Below, one piece after another: positions 1 through 7,905 of a stretch of 64,000 nucleotides of DNA. Source of the DNA: Nocardia uniformis NBRC 13702 (GTDB taxonomy: Bacteria > Actinomycetota > Actinomycetes > Mycobacteriales > Mycobacteriaceae); NCBI RefSeq assembly GCF_001613345.1, contig NZ_BDCE01000077.1:1-64000 (forward strand). Reading direction: 5' to 3'. The number at the start of each line of letters is the position of its first letter. The stretch's first letter is position 1. The notes beneath the pieces were generated by a model. That model worked only from the letters and a program-made list of their open reading frames with translations. It did not search any database and was not told where the DNA came from. Both the position numbers and the translations under genes were made by a program.

Positions 1-591
1 CACGAGCAGCAGTAGTGCCGCAGCGACCTCGGCACAGCCCAGCACGATCTCATACGGTTCGGACGCCGCGGTCTGCGACCACAACACCGACATCGGGCTC
101 ATATCCCCGAACGGTTGCACCAGCCGATACAGCGCGAATGTCATCTGCGACGGCAGCACCTTGATGACCCCGTACAGCAGTAGGGACGCCACCAGCGCGA
201 ACCGCACCACCAGCCGCAACCAGCCGTGCAGCCGCACGTACTCCCACCGCCGTCGATCGAGTACCGACCACACCGCGGCAATCAGCACCGACACCACCAA
301 CCAGGTGAACGTCGACACCCAGTGGGCCACGGTGTCCCCGCTGCCGGTCTCCGCATAACTCAACGCGGTCTCGATACCGAAAACCCGTTCGGCCACCCAG
401 TCGTTCAGCGGGTACAGCGCCCACCACTTCCACGTGGCGACCACCCACTCATGAGGAGCTCCGAAGGTTCGCAGCAGCGCGAGAACCAACCATTGCCCCG
501 CCGTACCGACACCCAAATACACGAACCCGAATCGAAACAGCACCCGAGTAATCGGATGCCACCGTTCGGCAGGGACGCTCGGCTCCACCAC
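1..591 (-). CDS. DoxX-like integral membrane protein, C-terminus beyond window
   Basis: The reading frame is open from a GTG at 591 to the window edge (197 codons seen, stop not seen). A GGGAGA ribosome site lies just before the start; an adjacent GTG at 588 is equally possible. Hydrophobic helices appear near residues 15-36, 90-110 and 128-145, and another begins at the edge. Between the first two is a Trp-rich stretch (VATWKWWALYPLNDW) with polar, probably exposed residues. The topology resembles DoxX-family membrane proteins, whose function is poorly defined. No operon partner is visible because the window ends. Family assignment is inference from helix pattern and overall look. Confidence 0.6.
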   Translation of the reverse strand, partial: MVEPSVPAERWHPITRVLFRFGFVYLGVGTAGQWLVLALLRTFGAPHEWVVATWKWWALYPLNDWVAERVFGIETALSYAETGSGDTVAHWVSTFTWLVVSVLIAAVWSVLDRRRWEYVRLHGWLRLVVRFALVASLLLYGVIKVLPSQMTFALYRLVQPFGDMSPMSVLWSQTAASEPYEIVLGCAEVAAALLLLV

Positions 592-767
592 ATCTCCCTC
601 CCCGGCCCCACGGCATGGAACCCGCCGGGAGCAGACGGTATTGCGCGAGCACCCACCGCGAAATCCGGCAGAACCTCTGCCCCAGGTTCCTCGGCCCCCG
701 AAAACACCGGCAACACAACGGCACACCCCGTCACTGCGAATCTCCCGCCTGTGACAAGGTGGATCGG

Positions 768-1319
768 GTGACACCGAGCCACGACGTATCCGATCTCCGC
801 CCGACCCCTTGGTCCGACACCACGGCGGCTCCCGGTGATCTCCGCGCCGCGAAAGCACTCGTCTACGATCCCTGCGGCTTCGTCTGCACCCAGCCGATCG
901 CCGAACCCGAGAGCGCCGCCTACGCCGCCCATGAATTCACTCTCGACGGCCGCGGCGTCCGCTTCCGCGTGGCCAGAACCACCCCCACCAAGGTCGGCCA
1001 ATTCGTCACCGTATGGAAGCGGTCCGCGGCCGGCCCGATAGCTCCGTTCGACACCACCGACCCGATCGACCTCTTCGTCATCAGCACCCGCGAAGACCAG
1101 CACTTCGGCCAATTCGTCTTTCCCGCCGCCGCCCTCCGCCACCAGGGCGTCCTGTCGACGAACGGCTCCGGCGGCAAACGCGCGTTCCGCGTCTACCCAC
1201 CCTGGGTGACCACCACCAGCCGCCAAGCCGACCGCACCCAAACCTGGCAACTGAACTATTTCCTGGACCTACACCAACCCGTCGACACTGCCCGCGCCCG
1301 AGCGCTCTACCACTCCTGA
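768..1319 (+). CDS. MepB family protein
   Basis: A 183-residue soluble protein recognisable as the MepB family. Its hallmarks are the N-terminal YDPCGFVCTQP segment, the AAHEFTLDG and FRVARTTPTKVGQFVTVWKR core, FGQFVFP, and the C-terminal RVYPPWVTTTSRQADRTQ signature. In Staphylococcus aureus mepB lies in the mepRAB multidrug-efflux operon, but its biochemical role is unknown; neither MepR nor MepA is nearby here. Start choice: GTG at 768 with AAGG about 8 bases upstream; an in-frame GTG at 759 is the alternative. It stands alone, divergent from the upstream membrane protein gene. Confidence 0.85.
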   Translation: MTPSHDVSDLRPTPWSDTTAAPGDLRAAKALVYDPCGFVCTQPIAEPESAAYAAHEFTLDGRGVRFRVARTTPTKVGQFVTVWKRSAAGPIAPFDTTDPIDLFVISTREDQHFGQFVFPAAALRHQGVLSTNGSGGKRAFRVYPPWVTTTSRQADRTQTWQLNYFLDLHQPVDTARARALYHS

Positions 1320-1441
1320 AGCGTGGGCTACCGATATCCCGGAACCGCGCGCCCGCCGAATGTTCGGCGTCGGGGGAACATTCGGGACGCTGTGTTCGTC
1401 GGAGCGGCGACCGAGCCGACCGGGTGGGATGATCGGTTGGC

Positions 1442-1876
1442 ATGAGCGCCTTGCGGATTGCGCGGTGGGGAATTCTGGCGGTGCTGGTCGTGCTGGCGGC
1501 GGGGTGTGGTGCGCATGGCGATCCACCGCCGAAGTCGGTGAACGCGGAGCTCGGTGCGGAGTTCACGCTAGCGCCCGGTAGCACCGGACATATCGATAGC
1601 GACCGCGTTCAGGTCCTGTTTCGCGAAGTGACGGAGGACAGTCGGTGCCCGGTGGACGTCGATTGTGTGTGGCCGGGCGACGCGGCCGTTGTCGTGACGG
1701 TGACTGTCGAGAATGCGGAATCCGAGCATGAGCTGCATTCGAATCCCCAGTTCACCACCGCGGTGACGGTCGAGGGCTATCACATCCGACTGGTTGACCT
1801 GGAGCCCTCGCCGTGGGGCTCGAAAGACGTTGCCCCGGATGCCTATCGGGTAGACCTGCTCGTCACCCGAGCGTGA
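1442..1876 (+). CDS. Putative lipoprotein of unknown function
   Basis: A 144-residue protein with an N-terminal signal of type II: basic start, hydrophobic helix and lipobox LAAGC, with the lipidated Cys at residue 22. The mature part is a small beta-rich domain with a Cys pair in SRCPVDVDCVWPGDA, a pattern found in other actinobacterial lipoproteins of unknown function, and a C-terminal YRVDLLVTRA strand. It is probably anchored to the outer face of the cytoplasmic membrane. No enzyme motif is visible. It is a single gene between mepB and a small membrane protein gene, all on the plus strand. Confidence 0.8.
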   Translation: MSALRIARWGILAVLVVLAAGCGAHGDPPPKSVNAELGAEFTLAPGSTGHIDSDRVQVLFREVTEDSRCPVDVDCVWPGDAAVVVTVTVENAESEHELHSNPQFTTAVTVEGYHIRLVDLEPSPWGSKDVAPDAYRVDLLVTRA

Positions 1877-1979
1877 ACTGCTTCGGTGCGAAACTCGGTC
1901 GGTCACAGGCTGAGTAAACCGGCGGTCACTTCTCCGGTTACTGTCGAGGTGTTCGTATTGCTGTCTGTTGGAGGTAGAT

Positions 1980-2291
1980 ATGGCTCGGATTCCCGCGGTA
2001 CCGACTGCGCTGCTGGCGGCCGGTGGACTCACCGGTGGCTTCGCTCTCGCGCAGGCCACCAAGAAGCGGCAGTTGGGTGGAGTGGTGTTCGCGGCGGGGA
2101 CGGCGGCGGCGTTTCCGCGGTGGCGCGAGACGGTGGGAACCGGTGGGGCCGCGGCACTGACCGGGTTGTCGATCGGCGCGATGGGTGCGTCGCATCCATT
2201 GGCGAAGAAGATCGGATCGTGGCCGTCGGTGGCGGTCGTATCCGGTGTTGTCGCGCTGGCCGCCTGGGCGGCGGTCGATCGTCGCGCCTGA
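1980..2291 (+). CDS. Small hydrophobic membrane protein
   Basis: A 103-residue Gly/Ala-rich protein with three or four candidate membrane helices (residues about 5-25, 35-50, 55-72, 82-100) and short basic loops (ATKKRQ, PLAKK). The start at ATG 1980 is fixed by a strong GGAGGT at 1970-1975. I do not recognise a family or catalytic motif. It reads toward the convergent XRE regulator gene, and a perfect inverted repeat lies between the two. Confidence 0.75.
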   Translation: MARIPAVPTALLAAGGLTGGFALAQATKKRQLGGVVFAAGTAAAFPRWRETVGTGGAAALTGLSIGAMGASHPLAKKIGSWPSVAVVSGVVALAAWAAVDRRA

Positions 2292-2303
2292 CCGGAAACG
2301 ACA

Positions 2304-2339
2304 AGCAGGTCAGAACAGCGGCTCCCGTTCTGACCTGCT
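2304..2339. terminator. Bidirectional terminator-like hairpin
   Basis: Perfect 13-bp inverted repeat (AGCAGGTCAGAAC / GTTCTGACCTGCT) with a 10-base loop, between the convergent stops at 2291 and 2351. It likely ends transcription from both sides. Confidence 0.8.
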
Positions 2340-2350
2340 CTTGTTCGCCA

Positions 2351-2740
2351 TCAGCGCGTAGTGCTCGCGAGTTCGGCGGGCACGTTGCCACGCAGGATGG
2401 CGTCGCAGGTATCCGCGGGCCATTCCAGCGCCGTGTCGAGCTTGGCCAACGTATCCGCGGCGGGCGACTCGGTGAGGGCGCGTTCGATCTGGCTGATCAC
2501 ACCGGCGGAGGGACCGCCGTTGCGAGCGACATCGGCTTGCGTCCAGCCCTTCTCGCGTCGGCGTTCCTTGACGCGGTCCGCCAGGGCCTTGATATCAGGG
2601 TGTTCCAAAGGTGCGGCTGAGTTATCGGATGGCAATACCGGAGTTTCGCGTACAACAGCTGGTTTCGGTTGAGCTCCCCCGGAAGCCAGCAGAGCCTGGG
2701 TGATTAGTCTCGATCGCTTCCGCCTGCCCATTTTCGCCAT
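2351..2740 (-). CDS. XRE-family helix-turn-helix regulator
   Basis: A 129-residue DNA-binding protein. Residues 1-50 are basic and low in complexity (GRRKRSR near the start). Residues about 55-115 form an XRE/Cro-type HTH: the segment from ALADRVKERRREKGWTQADV through SAGVISQIERAL is the characteristic helix-turn-helix, followed by the SPAADTLAKLDTAL helix. The ATG at 2740 is preceded by AGGAGG, which decides the start over longer in-frame extensions. No toxin partner or phage gene is adjacent, so its target is unknown. Confidence 0.85.
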   Translation of the reverse strand: MAKMGRRKRSRLITQALLASGGAQPKPAVVRETPVLPSDNSAAPLEHPDIKALADRVKERRREKGWTQADVARNGGPSAGVISQIERALTESPAADTLAKLDTALEWPADTCDAILRGNVPAELASTTR

Positions 2741-2907
2741 GGACCCTCCTCGTTCTGTCGATGCAAGTCCCACTGGAGCACGAGAAAGGTTGCCATGAGT
2801 CCGCGCGGATCCCGAGCATGAGCCGAGGTTCGGCGTGCCGTTAACCATCAGCATCACCCCACCCGCCCTACTGGATCGGTCCGGAACCGGCTTGGTATGA
2901 ATGCCGG

Positions 2908-3291
2908 GTGGCTCGACACCTTTATCTCTGCCCCCTGCGCTGGTCCGATATGGACACCGACGGTCATGTGCACAATGCCGCCCATCTCCGCTACCTGGAG
3001 GAAACCCGGATCGACCTGTTCCGGTCGCGTGGGTTCACCGGATCCTGCGTGGTAGCGCAGATGGATATCGACTACCTGACGCCGCTGCGGTATCGGGCAC
3101 ATGCGGTGCGGGTGGAGACCTGGGCGACCAAGGTGGGCGGATCATCCTTCACGCTGATGCAGGAGATCCGCGACGAGGATGTGCTCTACTCGACGGCCAG
3201 CTGCACCATGGTCGCCTTCGACACCGGCGCACAACGTTCCCGACCACTCCAGGACAGCGAGCGCGACATGCTCGAAGAGCTGAGCGTCTGA
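2908..3291 (+). CDS. Acyl-CoA thioesterase, hot-dog fold (4HBT-like), first of a tandem pair
   Basis: A 127-residue protein of the 4-hydroxybenzoyl-CoA thioesterase/YbgC type. The N-terminal RWSDMDTDGHVHNAAHLRYLEETR motif carries the Asp and the following helix that form the active site of the family; the rest (YLTPLRYRAHAVRVETW, GSSFTLMQEIRD) matches the hot-dog strands. The expected reaction is hydrolysis of an acyl-CoA; the chain preferred is unknown. The GTG start at 2908 gives the family length. Its stop overlaps the next start (TGATG), so the two are translationally coupled and may form a heteromeric hot-dog enzyme. Confidence 0.85.
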   Translation: MARHLYLCPLRWSDMDTDGHVHNAAHLRYLEETRIDLFRSRGFTGSCVVAQMDIDYLTPLRYRAHAVRVETWATKVGGSSFTLMQEIRDEDVLYSTASCTMVAFDTGAQRSRPLQDSERDMLEELSV

Positions 3292-3683
3292 TGCACACCT
3301 ACGCTATCCAGCTGCGCCGCACCGATATGGACGCATTGCAGCACCTGAACAATGTGGTCTTCGCCCAGTACCTCGACGAGGCCCGCGCCGACCTCCTCAC
3401 GCGCCACGAAACACCCCCCGCCCCATGGCGAGTCGTGGTCGCCAACCAGCGGCTCACCTATCGCATGCCGCTGGTCTTCCGGCCCGAACCGGTGACCGTG
3501 ACCTCCACCCTGGACCGCATCGGCACCACCTCCTTCACTCTGATCCACGAGGTGCGCGATGACCGGTACGTGTATCTCGCGGCCACGTGCACGCTGGTGG
3601 CGGTGGACGAGAGCGCACCCCGCCCGCTCAGCACCGCCGAGCGCGACTACCTCACGAGCCTGTCCGCGCCACGAAACCACTGA
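3291..3683 (+). CDS. Acyl-CoA thioesterase, hot-dog fold (4HBT-like), second of a tandem pair
   Basis: A 130-residue paralogue of the preceding gene, with the same RRTDMDALQHLNNVVFAQYLDEAR active-site segment and the TSFTLIHEVRD strand. The start ATG at 3291 shares a base with the upstream stop. The two proteins are similar in length and motif order but clearly diverged, consistent with an old duplication. Thioesterases of this type are usually homotetramers; a mixed complex is possible (inference). Downstream lie a diverged GTCATYCC repeat and a strong terminator. Confidence 0.85.
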   Translation: MHTYAIQLRRTDMDALQHLNNVVFAQYLDEARADLLTRHETPPAPWRVVVANQRLTYRMPLVFRPEPVTVTSTLDRIGTTSFTLIHEVRDDRYVYLAATCTLVAVDESAPRPLSTAERDYLTSLSAPRNH

Positions 3684-3714
3684 GCTCGACGTCGCCTTGT
3701 CGCCCGACCACCTC

Positions 3715-3749
3715 GTCATTCCGGTGACCGTGCCGCCCGGGGGGATGAC
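3715..3749. repeat. Diverged GTCATYCCGG intergenic inverted repeat, copy 1
   Basis: GTCATTCCGG and GGGGGATGAC face each other across about 15 bases, just after the thioesterase pair. The ends resemble two further copies at 5811-5893 and 52933-52958. Confidence 0.5.
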
Positions 3750-3844
3750 AGGGCAGGAGCGGCAGTGCGTTGCCGTCCCAGCAAGAGGCCTCGATACAGC
3801 TGAGTGCGCCTCGACATGAGACGCCGCTGGATACCGGTACGCGC

Positions 3845-3876
3845 AACGGCCCCCGGCACAATGCCCGGGGGCCGTT
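3845..3876. terminator. Bidirectional terminator-like hairpin
   Basis: Perfect 12-bp stem AACGGCCCCCGG / CCGGGGGCCGTT with an 8-base loop, followed on the plus strand by CACTTTT. It separates the convergent thioesterase pair and MFS gene. Confidence 0.8.
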
Positions 3877-3911
3877 CACTTTTCGCGACATTTCTCCAGT
3901 CGACGGACAGT

Positions 3912-5285
3912 TCACGCGACCGCAGCGAGTTCCCGAACCTCCTGTCGCGGCCAGCGCCGGTGTTCGGCGTCGATGATGTACGGGTGGGTGTGCTGGTAAA
4001 GACGGTCACTCACGCGGACGGCATCGGCCAACCGGATCGGATCGATGGTGCCGACCTCGTGCAGGTGCGTCAGGACCTCCGGGTCGTACCGGGGCCACAT
4101 CCGCAGTGCCACGGCGATTCCGACACCGGCGATTGCCGTGAGGGTCACCAGTGTGATGGTGAAACCGGCAGCGGCGGTCAGCCACCCGGCGATCGGGTAG
4201 GTGATCAGCCAGGCCAGGTGCGAGAGCGAGAACTGGGCGGCGAACAGCGCGGGCCGGTCGGCGGCGTGCGAGGAGCGGCGCAGAACCTGACCGATCGGGG
4301 TGAGCACCGCCGCGGTGCCCGCACCGACCACGGCCCACACCGCGATCGCGGCAGCCCAGCTCCAGCTCCCGACGGGAGCGACCGAGAGCGCGATAGCCGA
4401 TACCAGCCCGGTGACGAGAGTGGCGGCCCCGCCCAGCATTACCGGCCGGGCACCGATGCGATCGAGCACCCGCGGCAGCGACAGCGCGCTGATCATGGTG
4501 CCGAACCCGTTGGCGGCCAAGAGCATTGCCACCCCGGTCTGCGTGCCACCGAGCGTATCGCGCACATAGTTGACGGTATTGACCATGATCACCGAACCGG
4601 CGGCCGCGACCACCAGGTTGAGGCCGAGCAGTCCGCGCAATCGGGGCGTGGCGGCGAAGATTCGCATACCCACCGCGATCCGCTCCCGGAACGACCCCTC
4701 GGCCGCGGCACCGGCATTCGGGATGCGGGTCGTGACCACCAGGACGGCCGAAACGGCGAATCCGATTGCCGTACCGACGAACAGCCAGTGGAAGCTGATG
4801 AGCAGGAGCGCCGCCGCGGCCAGCATCGGGCTCAGCAGCGTCTCCATGGTCGCGGCCAATTGCGCGGCCGACAACGCCCGGGTGTACTCGCGCTCATCGG
4901 GCAGGATGTCGGGAATGATGGCCTGATAGGTGGGAGTGAACGCGGCGGAGGCGGTTTGCAGCACCGCGATCAGCACGTAGATGTGCCAGACCTGATCGAT
5001 AAACGGTAGCGCCAAGACCACGGCGGCTCGAATCACATTGAGCCCGAACAGGAATAGCCTTCGCGGGAACCGGTCGACATAGGCGGCCACAATCGGCGCG
5101 ACCGTGACGTAGACCAGCATCTTGATCGTCAGCGCGGTGCCGAGAACCGCGGTCGCGTCGGCTCCGGCGAATTCGTAGGCGAGCAGGCCCAATGCGACGG
5201 TGGTCAGTCCGGTACCGAATAGGGCGGATACCTGGGCGGTGAACAACCGCAGGTAGTCGCGGTTCTTGAACAATGAGGTGATCAT
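3912..5285 (-). CDS. MFS transporter, probable metal-linked efflux
   Basis: A 457-residue major facilitator with about 12 membrane helices. After NRDYLRLFTAQ comes the first helix; a basic loop after the second helix (DRFPRRLFLFG) takes the place of the MFS motif A. The C-terminus is a cytosolic tail of about 60 residues with several His (HLHE, HTHPY, DAEHRR), which could bind metal. Start: ATG 5285 with AAGGA upstream; the longer in-frame extension is not supported by a ribosome site. The copper-chaperone-like gene lies just upstream on the same strand, but a strong hairpin separates them. Substrate is unknown; copper or another metal is inferred from context. Confidence 0.75.
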   Translation of the reverse strand: MITSLFKNRDYLRLFTAQVSALFGTGLTTVALGLLAYEFAGADATAVLGTALTIKMLVYVTVAPIVAAYVDRFPRRLFLFGLNVIRAAVVLALPFIDQVWHIYVLIAVLQTASAAFTPTYQAIIPDILPDEREYTRALSAAQLAATMETLLSPMLAAAALLLISFHWLFVGTAIGFAVSAVLVVTTRIPNAGAAAEGSFRERIAVGMRIFAATPRLRGLLGLNLVVAAAGSVIMVNTVNYVRDTLGGTQTGVAMLLAANGFGTMISALSLPRVLDRIGARPVMLGGAATLVTGLVSAIALSVAPVGSWSWAAAIAVWAVVGAGTAAVLTPIGQVLRRSSHAADRPALFAAQFSLSHLAWLITYPIAGWLTAAAGFTITLVTLTAIAGVGIAVALRMWPRYDPEVLTHLHEVGTIDPIRLADAVRVSDRLYQHTHPYIIDAEHRRWPRQEVRELAAVA

Positions 5286-5367
5286 CGGGTTGTCCTTCTG
5301 GTCCTGCTGGTGGTGCGGCTGCGAGTGACTTCCCTCGTCCGGACGCGCCGATATCCCTCGATCGGTC

Positions 5368-5400
5368 ACCGCGTCACCGGGAATATCCCGGTGACGCGGT
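5368..5400 (-). terminator. Very strong hairpin between HMA gene and MFS gene
   Basis: Perfect 15-bp stem (ACCGCGTCACCGGGA and its complement) with a 3-base ATA loop. It lies after the HMA gene stop and before the MFS start, so it either terminates the short copper transcript or attenuates read-through into the transporter. Confidence 0.75.
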
Positions 5401-5414
5401 CGCGGGGAGTGGCG

Positions 5415-5630
5415 TCAGGCTTGGACGAGTGCGAAGCCGAGATTTTCGACGGTGTCGCGGATCGCGGCATCGTCGATGGCGCCGGTGACGGTCACCCGGC
5501 CGGTGGCGAGGTCGATATCCACGCCGTCGACACCGGACAGCTCGCCGATCCCGGCCTTGACCTTCCCGACACAGCTGCCACAGGACATCCCGGAAACCGT
5601 GTAGGTGCTGACGCTGGCGTTGCTGCTCAT
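5415..5630 (-). CDS. Heavy-metal-associated (HMA) domain copper chaperone, CopZ-like
   Basis: A 71-residue single HMA domain. The ferredoxin-like fold is clear: YTVSGMSCGSCVGKV carries the metal-binding MxCxxC motif (Cys at residues 17 and 20), followed by the helix KVKAGIGEL, strands VDIDLATGRVTV, and the C-terminal NLGFALVQ. Proteins of this size usually carry Cu(I) to a P-type ATPase or a CsoR-type sensor; no P-type ATPase is present here. A GGAGGAA site precedes ATG 5630. A CsoR-like operator lies about 75 bases upstream, so copper induction is likely (inference). Confidence 0.9.
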   Translation of the reverse strand: MSSNASVSTYTVSGMSCGSCVGKVKAGIGELSGVDGVDIDLATGRVTVTGAIDDAAIRDTVENLGFALVQA

Positions 5631-5702
5631 TTCGTTCCTCCGTATGCGGTAGGGGACTTCCCGGCGAGAACAATACGACGACCGTGACCGAAAGTAAACC
5701 CC

Positions 5703-5717
5703 TACCCCCTATGGGTA
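5703..5717. promoter_or_regulatory. CsoR-type copper operator (predicted)
   Basis: TACCCCCTATGGGTA matches the pseudo-palindromic TACCC-N-GGGTA form bound by CsoR repressors. It sits upstream of the HMA chaperone gene on its promoter side. No csoR gene lies in the window, so the regulator would act from elsewhere. Confidence 0.65.
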
Positions 5718-5810
5718 TCTGAAGAATCGAGTTTTCCCACGTCGAGATCCAGAATCAGGACTGCGAATCAGCGGATCTACTGAGATGGCAGCCGTGTCGT
5801 CGGCGCGGCT

Positions 5811-5893
5811 CCCGTCATCCCGGCACGCTTTCGACCGAGATGCACTTACTCACCAGGTGTGGATTCCGGCCAAGAGCACACCGGATGACGGGG
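5811..5893. repeat. GTCATCCCGGC-type imperfect palindromic repeat, copy 2
   Basis: CCCGTCATCC at one end and GGATGACGGG at the other are exact complements. The inner halves (CGCTTTCGACCG... and ...CGGCCAAGAGC) pair imperfectly, giving a hairpin of about 83 bases in a gene-free gap. It resembles dispersed REP-like or MITE-like elements; copies 1 and 3 at 3715 and 52933 share only the ends. The rest of the gap 5718-6029 shows no gene. Confidence 0.6.
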
Positions 5894-6029
5894 GATGTTG
5901 CGCGCAGGACCCGATAGCCCAGCTGGCTGGTTGCGTCCCGTTCCCGCCGCCAGCCCCTGACCATCGGGCCTGTTCCGCGGTGTCCCCTAGCTGCCTATTT
6001 CTGCGGCATTCGGGTGATCGTGGGGTTGA

Positions 6030-6296
6030 TCACTTCCAGGGCAGGCAGCCGGCGGCGCGCAGGCGTGCCACCAATCCGGAAGAAACGGTGGCGCTGGAGC
6101 CGTTCCCCGCGCCGAGGGCGGTCAACAGGTCCACGCCGAGTCCGGCGCCGAGGGAGCATCCCAGCAGGTTGATATCGATCGAGATGGTTTCATCGGCCCC
6201 CTCGGGGGCGGGCTCATCGGCATACGCCGCACCTGTTCCGGCCACGGTTGCGGCGGCCAGCGCCACGGCGACAACGCCGACTTTGATGGATCGCAT
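6030..6296 (-). CDS. Small secreted protein of unknown function
   Basis: An 88-residue protein with a clear Sec signal: basic MRSIK, hydrophobic Ala/Val helix and an AYA cleavage site near residue 26. The mature peptide is acidic (DEPAPEGADE), then Gly/Leu-rich with two Cys (LLGCSLGAG and the C-terminal AAGCLPWK) that could form a disulfide. AGGAGG precedes ATG 6296. It resembles many small secreted proteins of mycolic-acid actinobacteria; no function can be assigned. It stands alone. Confidence 0.8.
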   Translation of the reverse strand: MRSIKVGVVAVALAAATVAGTGAAYADEPAPEGADETISIDINLLGCSLGAGLGVDLLTALGAGNGSSATVSSGLVARLRAAGCLPWK

Positions 6297-6493
6297 TCAT
6301 CCTCCTGATACGCGCGGTTTAGGCAGTTTTCCTGCCAGGCAGTCGATTTGACCTGCTCAGCGACCGTACCGAACGCCTGGACCCAGCGATCAACCCGGTC
6401 GCGGCAACCCGGCAGCATACGGCCCGGAGTGCTTCCGCAACCACCGGATTCCCGGCCCCGAGCACGTCGACTCGGAGCCGGGAACCGACTTCG

Positions 6494-7669
6494 CTACTCG
6501 CTCACGGTCAGGACCGTGCCCGCCGCCACGGTCCGACTACCTTCCCGGATGGCGAAGCCGAGACCGGGCTCGAGCGGGACCGGACGACCCAGGGTGACCG
6601 CCATCTCGACGGTCTCCCCCGGCCGCGCCCGCCCCTCCGGCAGCACCACATCGCCGACCACATCACCGGTGCGCAGGTAGAACTGCGGCCGGTATCCGGT
6701 GACGATGGGAGTGCGCCGCCCACCCTGGGCCGCGGTGAGCAAATGCACGCGGGCGGTGAATTCGGTGTGCACGGCGATGCTGCCGAGCGCCGCGACGACC
6801 TGTCCGCGCCGCACCTGCCCACGCTGCACACCGCGCAGCAGCAACGCCACATTGTCCCCGGCCTCCGCCGATTCCATGGTGCGGCCGAAGGTTTCGACAC
6901 CGGTGACCACCGATTCGACGCTGTCGCCGTACCCGAGCACCGCCACTCGATCGCCCATCCGCACGCGCCCACGCTCGATGGCCCCCGTCACGACGGTGCC
7001 GCGACCGGTAATGGTGAGCACGTTCTCGACCGGCATGAGGAACGACGCGTCGGTGTAGCGCACCGGCATCGGCACATGGGTGTCGACGGCGTCGAGCAGC
7101 CCCAGCAGCGCCTGTGCCCACCGCGGATCGCCGTCGAGCGCACGCAGCCCCGACACCGGCACGACCGGCAGTCCGCTACCGTCGTACCCGTTGGCGGACA
7201 GCAGCTCCCGCACTTCCAGCTCGACCAGCTCCAGCAGCTCGCCGTCTCCGGCATCGGCCTTGTTGAGGGCGACCACAATGTGCTCGACCCCGACCTGCCG
7301 GGCCAGCAGCACGTGCTCCGCCGTCTGCGGCATGACGCCGTCGAGCGCCGACACCACCAGAATCGCGCCGTCCAGCTGCGCGGCCCCGGTGATCATATTC
7401 TTCACGAAGTCGGCGTGCCCCGGCATATCCACGTGCGCGTAATGCCGTGTGGCCGTTTCGTATTCGACGTGCGCGATATTGATGGTGATACCCCGCGCGA
7501 TCTCCTCCGGAGCCCGGTCGATGCGATCGAACGGCACGAAGGTGCCACCATCGCGCTCGGCGAGCACCTTGGTAATGGCGGCGGTCAAGGTGGTCTTGCC
7601 GTGGTCGACATGTCCCATGGTGCCGATGTTCAGGTGCGGCTTGGTACGAACGAAGGCCTGCTTGGCCAT
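6494..7669 (-). CDS. tuf: Divergent second elongation factor Tu
   Basis: A 391-residue EF-Tu with all GTPase motifs: P-loop GHVDHGKT (19-26), switch region GITINIAHVEY (about 60-70), DMPGH (81-85) and NKAD (136-139), followed by the two beta-barrel domains ending in AIREGSRTVAAGTV. It delivers aminoacyl-tRNA to the ribosome. It departs from housekeeping actinobacterial EF-Tu at many conserved places (DMPGHADFVKNM for DAPGHADY, ERGRVRMGDRVAVLG) and lacks rpsL-rpsG-fusA neighbours, so it is a paralogue like tuf2/tuf3 of Streptomyces. Such copies may be stress-induced or resist EF-Tu-targeting antibiotics (inference). GGAG precedes ATG 7669. Confidence 0.9.
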   Translation of the reverse strand: MAKQAFVRTKPHLNIGTMGHVDHGKTTLTAAITKVLAERDGGTFVPFDRIDRAPEEIARGITINIAHVEYETATRHYAHVDMPGHADFVKNMITGAAQLDGAILVVSALDGVMPQTAEHVLLARQVGVEHIVVALNKADAGDGELLELVELEVRELLSANGYDGSGLPVVPVSGLRALDGDPRWAQALLGLLDAVDTHVPMPVRYTDASFLMPVENVLTITGRGTVVTGAIERGRVRMGDRVAVLGYGDSVESVVTGVETFGRTMESAEAGDNVALLLRGVQRGQVRRGQVVAALGSIAVHTEFTARVHLLTAAQGGRRTPIVTGYRPQFYLRTGDVVGDVVLPEGRARPGETVEMAVTLGRPVPLEPGLGFAIREGSRTVAAGTVLTVSE

Positions 7670-7721
7670 GATGAATTCTCCGTCCGGGAGTCGTGATTCG
7701 AGGGAACCTCAGCAGCGAGCA

Positions 7722-7842
7722 GACCTTCGCCGTCTGAGGTCCCGGGACATCCCGGCGAAGGTCAGCGTCGTGCGCCGTCGAATGCGGAGACCACCAGCGC
7801 AGCGGCCATCGCACCCGCGACTGCGGGTGTTGCGGCGATGGC
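7722..7842 (-). promoter_or_regulatory. Structured leader upstream of the tuf paralogue
   Basis: Two hairpins fill the 5' region. The first is a perfect 11-bp stem GACCTTCGCCG / CGGCGAAGGTC (7722-7763). The second is nested: GCCATCGC / GCGATGGC enclosing CCCGC / GCGGG (7805-7842). They could terminate the upstream gene or act as an attenuator for tuf. Confidence 0.55.
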
Positions 7843-7905
7843 GTGCGTGAACATGAGCAATAGCGTGCCCGACCGGCACCTCTGAGCGCCAGCCATTTTC
7901 GGGTG

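Noticed and set aside
3804..5009. A long plus-strand frame opposite the MFS gene
   Set aside because: Translation is His/Arg/Gly-rich with no domain, and the minus strand has clear membrane helices; shadow of the transporter.
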